A DNA stretch of 64,000 nucleotides from Gordius sp. MW1 (taxonomy: Eukaryota; Nematomorpha; Gordioida; Gordea; Gordiidae), in the NCBI GenBank assembly GCA_964036665.1, contig OZ038532.1, forward strand, positions 18,503,037 through 18,567,036, given 5' to 3'. The notes beneath the pieces are model-generated. The model saw only the letters and a list, made by a program, of their open reading frames with translations. It made no database searches and had not been told where the DNA came from. How positions within the stretch are numbered: position 1 is the stretch's first letter; each line of letters opens with the position of its first letter. Shown here one piece after another: positions 1 through 11,600 of the stretch. Made by a program: the position numbers and the translations under genes.

Positions 1-234
1 TACAATTTTTGGTGTAGAAAATAGCCATTTTAATCCTGTACTTTTAGGTTATGGACGTTTAAATGACCAACAACACTTTTCTATTAGATGTTTAAAAGTT
101 CTGGCAATTAAGACAAGCCCTTAGCTTTTCAGAATTTACTTCAATATATATAAACCCTACTCTCTTACAAAAACGTGTCCAAATCTGAGCTTATTTTGTC
201 GTATGATAAATTACATAAGAAGCTTTGTAATTAG

Positions 235-378
235 TAGTGTTGTAATAACGGCTGGGTTTTGTTTGGTCGATCGTTAGTCTTTTAGTTGACTAAACATAAA
301 CCAAAGATTTTTTGATCTGTTTTTCTTAGTCGACTTTTAAGCTTAGTCGAAATTTGAAAAACACCATTTCAACCGTTA
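235..378. mobile_element. hAT-type MITE, truncated copy
   Basis: The left terminal repeat TAGTGTTGTAATAACGGCTG is followed by the GGTCGA / AGTCGAC blocks that recur in the other copies. The right terminal repeat is not recognisable, so the copy is 3' truncated or strongly diverged. Confidence 0.6.
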
Positions 379-722
379 TATGAGAAAGAAAACTATTACT
401 TTTTTCCCTTCAAATTTTTTCCCAAAATACATTTCAACAAAAAATTTAAAAACGTAGTATTTATTTATCTTTAAAACACGATTACTATTTTTATAACTAT
501 TTAGTCCCCGGGCTCCCCTAACTTAACCTTTAACAAATAGTATATAAATTTTTTTAGCTCTAAATTTTTTATAAATTTTCTATTGTTGTAATTTTTATTT
601 CATGTTATCACAAATTATTATTTTTAATCTATTTTTAAGTACCACTAGCCATATATATATACACCTGAATAAATAAACCTGATCATAGAAGCGTGCTTTC
701 CTATTGCCTTTTTAACACCCTA

Positions 723-800
723 TCAGGGGCCTAGCCAGGATTTTGAGGAGGGGGGAAATCTGGCAAAAAAAATTTTGCAATGCATTTTGTCAAAAATTAA
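723..800. mobile_element. CGTAGCC-family MITE remnant
   Basis: A GGGGCCTAGCCAGG end followed by a G-run matches the left terminus of the family found about a dozen times later in the window. The other end is missing. Confidence 0.4.
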
Positions 801-2605
801 ATCAAATTAAATTAGATGTATAGAATATAAATTATGTTTCTAGGTTTTTATAAGTGTCTCAAAGTCTTTGATGTAACTAAACTATACCCATTTAATTTAG
901 TTATTAATCGCATTTTTAAATTTATAATATGTTTTTGAGTACATTTTTATACATTTTCTTTTATACACTATAATGTAAATGGTTTCCTAGATTATATGTA
1001 TATCTTTATTTCTCCCTTATCTCAAAAACATGCATGCAAGTTTTGATCCTACTTAAAAAAAATAATTTTGTGGTGTATTTTACTGTTACAGATTTGATGC
1101 AGCCAACCCACAGCTTTCTGTTAATAATAAAATTTGTATAATTTTAACCAAAACATTTTTTTGTCGTAGCCCGTGCACAAGTTTTGTTCGCTCGCGGTGT
1201 TGCCAATATAAAGTTGCTCAAAATAATTTGGCACAAAATGTTGTAAAAGATAACATTAATAGATTACTTTAAATTCATTAAAATTGTGATTAAATTTTGC
1301 AAAGAAATTATCATTTTCCCACTCCCTAACATTGACATGCTCTTTACCAATTTTGTCATCTAATTCATACCTTGGGCAAACCTTGGCCTTTGACAAATTT
1401 GGAGAATAGTTTTTTTTTCATTTTAAACACGTTTTTTTTATATCCTACTTATTTTTAGCTAATAAAGGTATTTATTTTAAGGGAAAAAAAGATAATATAG
1501 CCGTTTGGTAGGTTATTTGCCTGGCCTCATAGTTGTCGTTATTTCCATAAACGTTGGAATTGAGGGATTTAAATGAGGCAAGACTTGACGCGCCTATTAT
1601 TATGTTATCTTGCTTAAAAATTAACGATGCCCGTAATTTATTTTATAAAAGTTAACATGCGTCTGTGATGAAATCACCTTTAAACAAAGACGCCGGACAT
1701 ACTGAATCAATATTTACTTTGTCCACCACCACCCCCCTCCGCCTTCATAATGATTAAATTGGGGTCTATTTGACCCCACTTGATTTAAGAAAAGCCATTT
1801 TGACCCACGGCGTCGGGAACAATCCTGACCGATAGCTTGGTACCCAGCTAGTACATATAGAAAAATATCAGCTCAAGTCTGGCCTGAGTCTAATGTTTTA
1901 ATATTTCCGAAACTGTTTTTTCTCTTCAAATATCTGATTCATCTGATTAATTCTTAAGCAAATGACATTTTGGTTACTATTTTGAAATATAACTGTTTTT
2001 ATAATCATTTAAAACTGGAGAAAGGTGATTAGCAGAAAAGGGAGACTTTTGCTAGTTTTTTTAAAGAAATTTATTAACAGAAATTCTTTACAAGGGACAA
2101 AATCTTTTGCATTTATTGCTAGTTTGTAATTAACCTATCACTTAATGTAGTAATCTAGCTTAAAAGTTGAAATTACGGATAATAATCTAAAACTATCATC
2201 TATATGTATACTTAGAAGAAATTGAAAATAAAATTATACAAATTTGAACAAAAATAATTATAGACAGCGAGGAGGGACTTGAATTTTAAAAGTCATCCTA
2301 TGTTTAAAAAATTGTTGGTTAGGGTTAATTTTCGGGTAGTATTCAGGTTGGGCCTCGGGCCGGTTCTCCAGAGATCTAGGTATAAATGATCTTGATAAGA
2401 TTGAGTACTTCGCTATCTTGGATTTTGTTGTAGTTTATGCTTCAAATTGTGCAAATTTTTCATAGACATTTAACGCACCTCACTGACCCGATTTAAAAAG
2501 AGATTTTTATTAAATTATATATTTTTTTGCGTACATTAACATTAAAAGTTGTTTGAAATATCGTTTATAATTTATATTTTACTACTTTTGGGAACGCTTT
2601 CCTAG

Positions 2606-5600
2606 GTGGTTATTTTGCGGATAGTTTAGCCGTACTAACCGATGCAGCCCACTTGTTAACGGATTTCGGGAGTTTTGGCATAAGCCTCATCTCCCTGTAC
2701 ATGTCCACTCGGCCGGCCACCAAAAAATACACTTTCGGATGGTACCGTGCCGGTATGTCCTCACCTGTCAATCATCTGCTATCATTCATTCATTCATTCG
2801 TTAAATCATATGTTTTCATGTAATAATCATATGTTTTTTATATGCTAACAGAGATTTTGGGTGCCCTGATTTCCATCTTACTCATATGGCTATTGACGGG
2901 TGTACTCATCTATTACGCGGTACAGAGGGTGCTTACCCCCGAATACGATATAAATGCCACCATAATGCTGATAACCGCCACTTTTGGTGTCATAGTCAAC
3001 GTACTGTAAGTTTCATAAATTGCTTTGGAAATCAGTTAATTTATGTATTATTCTGAAATGCTTTAATCTTATCGTTAAGTTTGATTCAAAATTTTTGTTT
3101 TGTTAAGTTTTTTTAACCATAGACTAATGATAATTTACGAGTAACGCGGCTTTCATAATGCGCGCGATGCCAAATTAAACTAGGACACCAATTTATAAAG
3201 TGTGTAGTAGTAAGATATAGTGCCTGCATATATTTGGCTTTTTTAAATGGACTTAATCGAACAAGTTCAAAATCTAATATATAAAATCGTAAAACGGTGT
3301 GGGTGGTTAAACTCCTCCGAAACGGCTGGACCGATTTTTATGAAAATTTCTGCAAATATTTCGTATTCTGAGCCTAGGTTTTAAACTATATTCGAAATCT
3401 CTAAGTGATAAGACGGTCATGTTATTTAATGTTTTGACGTTTAATAAAATGTCAATCAAACGCAACTTCATGACGTAATGCGTATTTATTGTCTGCTTTG
3501 AACATTTGAATAATACAGTTCTTTAATAAAAGTGTATCACTTATAGTATTTTCTAGAACGTCATGCGTGTAGGTAGTGTAGTGTGATAAATGTAGGCATG
3601 TGCTGCGGAAAATGGAAACTTTTTACCAATTTAAACATTAAATTAAAGTCATTATTTTGCTTATTTTTCACGTCAATCGGTCGTGTCCCCTCCTGCGTGG
3701 CTAAAAATTAAAAAATCTAATTTTGTCATTTTTTGCGCGCTAAATAAGAAGAAAAATGAAAATACTTTTAACAAAGTGTCAATAAATGTTGATATATCTC
3801 AGTTCTTCAGACCTCTAAGAAGGGCTCCGCCCCTAACTCCTAACAAGGTTATTGTCCTCGGTTCTTTGGTGTTAGGTAGCGCCCCGGCCCCGTGTTGTTT
3901 TTTGTTGAGCTTTTAACCTAAGCTCTTCTACACTTCGTTGAAAAACATTTCATTTGTTGTGAAATTTAAGCAGGGGGAAAACGGACCTTTATGTTTGAGG
4001 GCTTGGCTACGTCCATGCTTATACCGGTTGCTTTAAGTTTTTATGAATTATCTGAGTACACTGATAGCTTATTGACCGAAGTAAGGTTTGTGGGCAATGC
4101 TTTTTTACGACCCTTCATAATATCTCAGTTTTTAATGCTGTATATCTAGGCATATTTTAAACATAAAGGAGGATTTGCTTAGGAAGTTAGGGGATATTCG
4201 CATGTTTCGGAAATAACCGAGATTAATGGTGTTGCTCCGGGCTCAATTCGGGTGCAAAAAAAAAATGGCTTTTCTCCTCGGGCCGGACTACTCATACAAA
4301 TTAACGTAAGACTGGTCATGGAACATTTTAAACCTGGACTGTGGATTATTAAAATAATTAAATAAAAATAGAATACATGTGAACAACAAAGTGTGTTTAA
4401 AAAAACTTATTTTTTGTCGAACTTTACATTATGATAATAAATTAGTTAAGGAATTAAAATGGATTAATAAGCATCGGCATTAAATACCAGTGAAGGAAAG
4501 CTTATAAAAGCCACAGAGATGAGAATTCTACGGTGGAGCTTGGCGTAAACTAAGCTCGACCATATGACGAATGACTTTCTCATGACAAAAATGAATATTC
4601 AATCTATGGCGGACATGATCAACGAAAATCGGTTAAGGTGGTATGAAGATATACTAAGGGGGACACGAATGACCTAAATCGAAAAGTACTGGACACGGAG
4701 GTGCCGGAAAAGAGAGGAAGAGGAAGACCCCGTGTCACGTGGAACGGGCAAGGCGATAAAGTATGAAAACTAAAGTGTAATCAAGACATGGCACTCACCC
4801 GGTCAAGATGCAAGAAACTCCAAATAACTGATAAAGAAGAAGAAGATTAAACCAAAGGGCTTCACCCCTATACCCCGGCTGGGGCTGCCCCTCTAAACCT
4901 TACTCAGTCTACTTGCTGTCTTTGTGTGGCCTTATTAGGCTCTTCTAAATTCGTATGGGAGCATTCATTTGCTATGCAATTTGAGCAATAGTGAAAATAT
5001 AATAACTCGGGCCTTCGGCCCTCGTGGGATGGGGGAGGGGGAAGGGAAGGGGGGACGACTCATCTCTACTTTGTATAAATGAAGCATATTTGCATGCAAT
5101 TTATGGGCATTATATGCAAAATGTTTATACAAATTTTACATCTAATTAAAAAATATGGGCGAGAAAGGTGGGAAGAAATTTTTCTATTTAATTAAAAAAT
5201 TTGGCTTCTCCGGGTATTGAAGACGAACCTCCACGTCAGGAAGCTGGTAAATATAACTTGACAGCAGACATTATCGAACGGACAACAAAAATGAGCAATA
5301 GATATTAAAAAATATAGCCGGTTAACGTGTATTTATACACTGTTTCAAATAGTTCCCAAAATATTTTAAAAAAAATGTTATAGCTATAATATATAAGTGA
5401 TATTATCCCAAAAATATTTTCAGGTCTCATAGTTCAGTGGATTAAACGTCTGACTTAGGTTCAATAGATACTAGTTCGATTCCCGCACGTGTCCCGTTTT
5501 AATTAAAAACAATTAAAATCGATAACGAGAGAGAGAGATGTATTTATTTAATATCAATCCATTAAAATTTATAAAATTAGTTTCCAATAATGGTAGTTTA

Positions 5601-8600
5601 GGATTGATAAAATGCGAGGGTGGAAATGGGTTTAGATATTTCGGTCGTCCAGCGACCATTATAAAAAAAAACTCGGGCCTTCGGCCATCGTGGGAAGGGG
5701 GAGAAGGGAAGGGAAGAGGGGAAGGGAAGGGGGGACGACTCATCTGTACTTCGTATAAATGTATCATATTTGCTATGCAATTTATGGGCGAGAAAGGTGG
5801 GAAGGGGCGAGAATGCCTATAGGGGGGTATTAAATGCCTAATGATTAATTAATTATTTATACAAATTTTTCATTATAGGCAAAATGTAATAAAGGCAAAA
5901 TGTAATATAGGCAAGGGTTAGGGTTAGATTTAGTGTTTGCATCTAGTTGCGTATTACATTAGTTTTTATGGCCTTTAGTGATGGGTCTAACAAACATTAT
6001 ATTATAAAACAACACAATGTTAAGAATTTGCAGAATTGTGGGGAAAAAGTTTTTGTTGAATTTGAACAATTTTTAATTAAAAAAATCAAAAATTTGGCCA
6101 ATGGTCACTTTTTCTCTATTGGTCTGTACCAACAGATACTCTATAAGTCAATGATAGCCAAAAAAACGGAAAAAAATATTTTGATGCTCACTTTGGCCAA
6201 TGGTCATTTTTTTCCATTGGTCAGCAGCCAGCACACGGTAAAAGTGGATATAAATTTACAAGAGTAAAAAAAACGAAAAAAAATTTTCAAATCACATTTT
6301 GGCCAATGGTCATTTTTTCCATTGGTCAGCAGCCAGGACACAATAAAAGTGGATATAAATTCATAATAGTCAAAAAAAACCAAAAAAAAGTTTTCGAATC
6401 ACATTTTGGCCAATGGTCATTTTATTCCATTGGTCAGCAGCCAGCGGACGGCCAAAAAGTCATAATAGCAATGGTAGGAACAGGAACAATCATAATAGTC
6501 AAAAAAAAACGAAAAAAATAATTTCGATTCACATTTTGGCCAATGGTCATTTTTTCCATCGGTCAGGAGCCAGCGGACGGCCAAAAAGTCATAATAGCAA
6601 TGGTAGTAACAGGAACAATCATAATAGTCAAAAAAAAACGAAAAAATAAACTCGGATTCACATTTTGGCCAATGGTCATTTTTTTCATTGGTCAGCAGCC
6701 AACGGACGGCCAAAAAGTCTTATTATCAATGATAGTAACAAGAACAATCATAAGAGTAAAAAAAACTCCGGGATTCTAACCCAAAAACTAGTTAAATTGC
6801 ATAGCAATTAAAAGTAAACAACTTTTATTTATGTTTATTATATAACATTGGTCAGCAGCCAGCGGACGGCCAAAAAGTCATAATAGCAATGGTAGAAACA
6901 GGAACAATCATAATAGTCAAAAAAAACGAAAAAAATAATTTCGATTCACATTTTGGCCAATGGTCATTTTTTTCATTGGTCAGCAGCCAGCGGACGGCTA
7001 AAAATTCTTATTATCAATGATAGTAACAAGAACAATCATAAGAGTCAAAAAAAACTCCGGGATTCCAACCCCAAAACTAGTTAAATTGCATAGCAATTAA
7101 AAAGTAAACAACTTTTATTTATGTTTATTATATAACTAGTTAAATTGCATAGCATTAAAAGTAAACAACTTTTATCTATGTTTATTATATAATAGATAAT
7201 TTAACAAATCTTATATATAACACACCGAGGGAGATAGAGATGTGGGGTGGGGCACCTCTTATGCATTAATTTAAAAAATAACACAGCGAGGGAGATAAAG
7301 ATGAGGGGTGGGGCACCTCTTTCTCATGCATTAATTTAAAAAAGCGATAACCTAATATACCCAATGCAAATAGATAGGGAGGGTAACGGACGGACGACGG
7401 ACGGACAACGGACGGACAACCAAAAACGAGCCCATAAATTGCATAGCAATTAAAAAGGTAACTTACAAGTGATGTGAATTACCAATGAACGAGAAGGTGT
7501 CGACAAGTTTTAATTTATAAACAAAAATAATGAAAACTAGTTGAAATAGGAGGGTGATAATAGCGAACACCGGTTGGAACAAGAGAGTTAACACTTATTG
7601 AAATAGTGGGATAAACAAATTTAAGATAAAGATGGGGTAAACAACTTTAAGATAAAGGATAAGGTAAAATACAAAAGGGGATTATAAAAATGAAGCAATA
7701 GCAACTATGAGAATAGTGTAAAGGATGGCAATTACAAAATAAGGCGGTCGTTCATTGGTAATTCACATCACTTGTAAGTTACCTTTTTTTTATTTATAAT
7801 GGTCGCTGGACGACCGAAATATTTAAACCCATTTCCACCCTCGCATTTAATCTATCCTAAACTACCATTATTGGAAACTAATTTTAGAGAGAGAGATGAT
7901 GTGGGGAGGATACACGCGTGTGTATTACTATTCTAACACAGCGAGGGAGATAGAGATAAGGGGTGGGGCACCTCTTATGCATTAATCACGTAGAGCAATT
8001 CCCCTCCTTATCTATACTGGTAAACAAAATCAAAAGCGAGCCCATAAATTGCATAGCAATTAATAAAAAGTAAACAAAAGCGTGACAAGACAAGACATCG
8101 GTAAACAAAGCAAGACATCGGTAAACAAAATCAAAAGCGAGCCCATAAATTGCATAGCAATTAATGAGGCAAAATGAGGGTAGAGGGACGGGCTACGTCT
8201 CTAATGGTACCTGTTGGCTTAAAATACACAATATATCAGCAAAACAAGATAACAATGAGACCCTATTGCAATAAAGCTCGGTTGGCGGCCAATGATATAC
8301 CTAAAGTTTCTAAGATGATGTAAGCACAATTGTAGTTTGCCCAAATAAGTGAAAAGCTGGACGCGCTAAAATATGTTCAGGCGCAAAAATAAAACATATT
8401 TTTAGGGCGGGTTGGGGTTTTTATTGAAGTCCGAAAACGGCCATTTGCCTGAATAGTGATTTTGCGGTAGGACCAAAAAAGTTTTTAGCACCTTTCATAA
8501 AAAAACAAACCTGTGGCAATTTACAAATTAAATAATTCTTTAGGCATGTATTTATGACAGTATATTTATACATATAGGCAAAATGTGTAAAGCAAAGCAA

Positions 8601-11600
8601 TAAAAAATTTGATGTTAAGTACTTTGCTTTATGTATTTATAAATTGTAGGACAATCATATTTTAATCGCTCATTACATGATCGAGGCATAACGATGAGCA
8701 TGCACATCACTTATAGTATTTTCTAGAAATAATGTATATATCAAACAACGTTTGCCGGGTCAGCTAGTCTTATGTATATATTTCCCTATCATCAACTCAA
8801 AACATTTGTAATTGATGCTCGAAATTTTTGCATAGGGTGGGACATTTTATTAAAAAACTAAACGCCATTTATTTTGAGCGATGTCTTTGAATCCTTATAC
8901 TAACTCTTTTTATCTTATTGATTTGAAGATATTATGATAGTGTTTTGGACCATGAATTGGAGCTTAAAATATTTTTATCAGCCCGGGCGCAAATGCACTT
9001 ATATTGATGTTAATTTAACGTTATTTTATATTTGGTTTTTTTATATTTAAACTCCGCGTGTTAAAAAAATAAAGGTATGAACTAGCCAGATGCAGAAAAC
9101 ATTTAGTAAGTAAATACAACTTTTTCCCCTTATGCAGACAGTCAAGCTTTGTTTCATTTTATATCATGATTTTCATATCTATTTGTACGAGGTTTTTGTT
9201 AAAATTCCAAAATAAATCAGCAAATCTAAATCATTTCAACGAAATACGTTTTTTCAGCTAATTTCTCAATTTATAGCATGGGCCTGACACTGCATCCCCC
9301 TAACCACAAGTGTAGCTCGGGACACGCCCATCACCCCAGCCCCAGGCAGGATCCGCGTCCCCATGACCACGAGGACGGGGACGATGGTCACGTGACCATA
9401 AAGGGCCCCGCCCATCGTCCTACCCCCGGCTGTGGCGGCGTGAGGGTGAGGACGGAATCTACAAACTTATTAGCCCCGTTGTTGAGCTCCTCCGTCCGTA
9501 CCATAATATCGCCCGCCCCCGACCCTCTATCAGGTTCGTTTTGAAATGTATTTCAAAGGAGGAAATAATAATTTTATATTAAGAGGTTTAATTTATTTTG
9601 TACTATTGCTTGCGAAAGAATCTTAATTTACGTACGACACAATTTAAGGGAGAGGTAGTCTCGTAATGTATTAAATGTTTTTGGGATCGAACTAATATTT
9701 ATATGATCACCACTTTACCATGTTCACATCGAAATGGTGGAAAAAAGGGTACACATTTTGTGCGTTGATGAGCAGTCTATCTAGTCTATGGATAGTATGT
9801 ATGATTTTAATTATTATTAAGTTTGTTTCTTGACTATGTAAACAAAAATATAGCCGTTGAAAGCTCTAGTTTTAGTACTTTAAAAAATCGTAAAAGAAAT
9901 AATTCAATATATTTGTTGGTGATAAACTTAAATAGTAGCGATTTGCATAGATATTTTATATTTATATCAAAGATTCGTCATCGTCAAATTCCATAGCCAT
10001 CCGCGCTGCCTATATACACGTTTTGGGAGATTTGGTTCAGAGCATCGGTATTTTGATAGCCTCCTTCCTCATATATTATCAGGTATTAGCCACAATCCAT
10101 CATAATTATAGTGAGTCAGATTAGATCTAAAAAGTTGATATACATATCGGTCTTGAGTTTGCTTTACAAGGATTGTGTTCAGTGTAAATAAATTAATGTT
10201 ATTATTAAATGTTGCCCAACCTCTCTTAATACTTCCATGCATTTATTATTTATGAGGCCATTGCTTTTTATAGCCCTAATCTTCCGATGCTTATCAATAA
10301 AGATCTTTAACCCGTTGAAAGCCTTAAATGATAATGGTTCTAAAGAATATTTTAAAGATCTAATTTTTGGCTTACTTATAATGAACCTACCCACTCATGA
10401 CTATAGATAAACCATTTTTTGTTAAGCTCTAGCTTTTTAAATAGATTTTACAGATATCCAAAAATGCAATTAAAAACGAAGTTTTTGTTTTATTTCATCG
10501 TTTGCTCTTACGTAGAAATCATGTAGGGGAGACCGGGGCTATCTCGACCATAAAATTTCAAAGAGGCCTGGACAAAAATTGTCAACCGATTTTCATAAAC
10601 TTTTTTTAGAAAAATGTTCTTGTCCACAGTGTTTATCAAAGGGGAAAAAAATTATAGCAACACAGTTGATAGATTTTTCGTAATAAGGGTTAAAAAAAGA
10701 CAACTCGTATAAATTCTAAAAATGACCGGGGTTAAGGCGTCCTTCAAAAGGGGCTATCGCGTCCTCTCTTATATTAAGTCCTAAAACTATAAAATATTTA
10801 TTTGCATATGCTTAAATTGCCAAAATATTAAATGTATATAGTCTTTTGCAACTTATAAAATTTAATATTATTATTTAAATGTGTTTTATCTATGATTTAT
10901 ATGTTAAAATTATGATATAGACTAAGTGCATGGCATAAATTGCAAAAATATAAGTTTATACAGCCTTTATAAAGTTTCAAATAAGAATTTTATTATAGGA
11001 TATTTGTGTATTTTATGTTAAAATTAATGACTTAAGTGAATTTGCTTAAATTTTAAAAATACTAAAAAGTTTATAACCTATTAATATAAAGCTTTATAAA
11101 ATGATTTAAGAAAAGTGCCTTTCCTAAGATTTTTGTTTTAGAATCAATGATTTAAATGCTTTATTGATATCAAAATGTCATATAAATTTGACAATTATCA
11201 AAAATGCAATTAAGATATACAATTATTGCAAATAAAGAAAATATCATGATTGCAACATGAGCCATGAATTTTCTAGTATTCTTTTCTTAGCATTTGGTCA
11301 CCTTTTCTTTGCCTTGGCTATTATGTGAGTATTGTTGATATTTGCTGTCTAATGGAGTCTTTCTAGCCAAAATAGGATGGGATAAAGTAATAATTCTCTT
11401 GATTATTGGAATTTTAAGATACATTAAGATTAAATGATTCACTTGCATTGGAGGAATATAGGGTTTACACTTTCTTCATTTTGTATGTTAAATGGCCAAA
11501 TACCACATGATGTTAATCCTTTAAAGATAAATATATTAACTAGTGGTAATTACCTGTTTCATCCATGCTATATGTATCACAGGGTAAGTATTATTGGTGG

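Larger units (their letters stand above)
1..2605. other. Non-coding stretch upstream of the first visible ZnT exon
   Basis: No exon was recognised here. By family comparison the ZnT gene must begin further upstream, so this is probably intron. It holds a hAT-type MITE remnant near 235, a CGTAGCC-family MITE remnant near 723 and a short ATTC tetranucleotide run near 2783. The rest is AT-rich sequence in which I see nothing supportable. Confidence 0.6.
3273..8767 (+). mobile_element. Putative non-autonomous Helitron filling ZnT intron 2
   Basis: The 5' end reads A|TCTAATATATAAAATCG, followed by a segment containing CCGATTTTTATGAAAATTT, a common animal Helitron 5' signature. The 3' end reads GCCGGGTCAGCTAG|T. 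Insertion between A and T and the CTAG terminus fit Helitron rules. A 23-bp exact direct repeat lies near each end (3536-3558 and 8706-8728). No Rep/helicase frame is visible. The interior is a patchwork of LINE tail, tRNA-like head, tandem hairpin repeats and a duplicated GC-rich block. The two ends may instead belong to separate copies. Confidence 0.5.

Noticed and set aside
5423-5495. Functional tRNA gene
   Set aside because: Box A and box B are present, but the acceptor and anticodon stems do not pair adequately.
6417-6713. Open frames within the hairpin arrays as genes
   Set aside because: They merely read through tandem units and their A-runs. Both strands give similar repeat-derived peptides.
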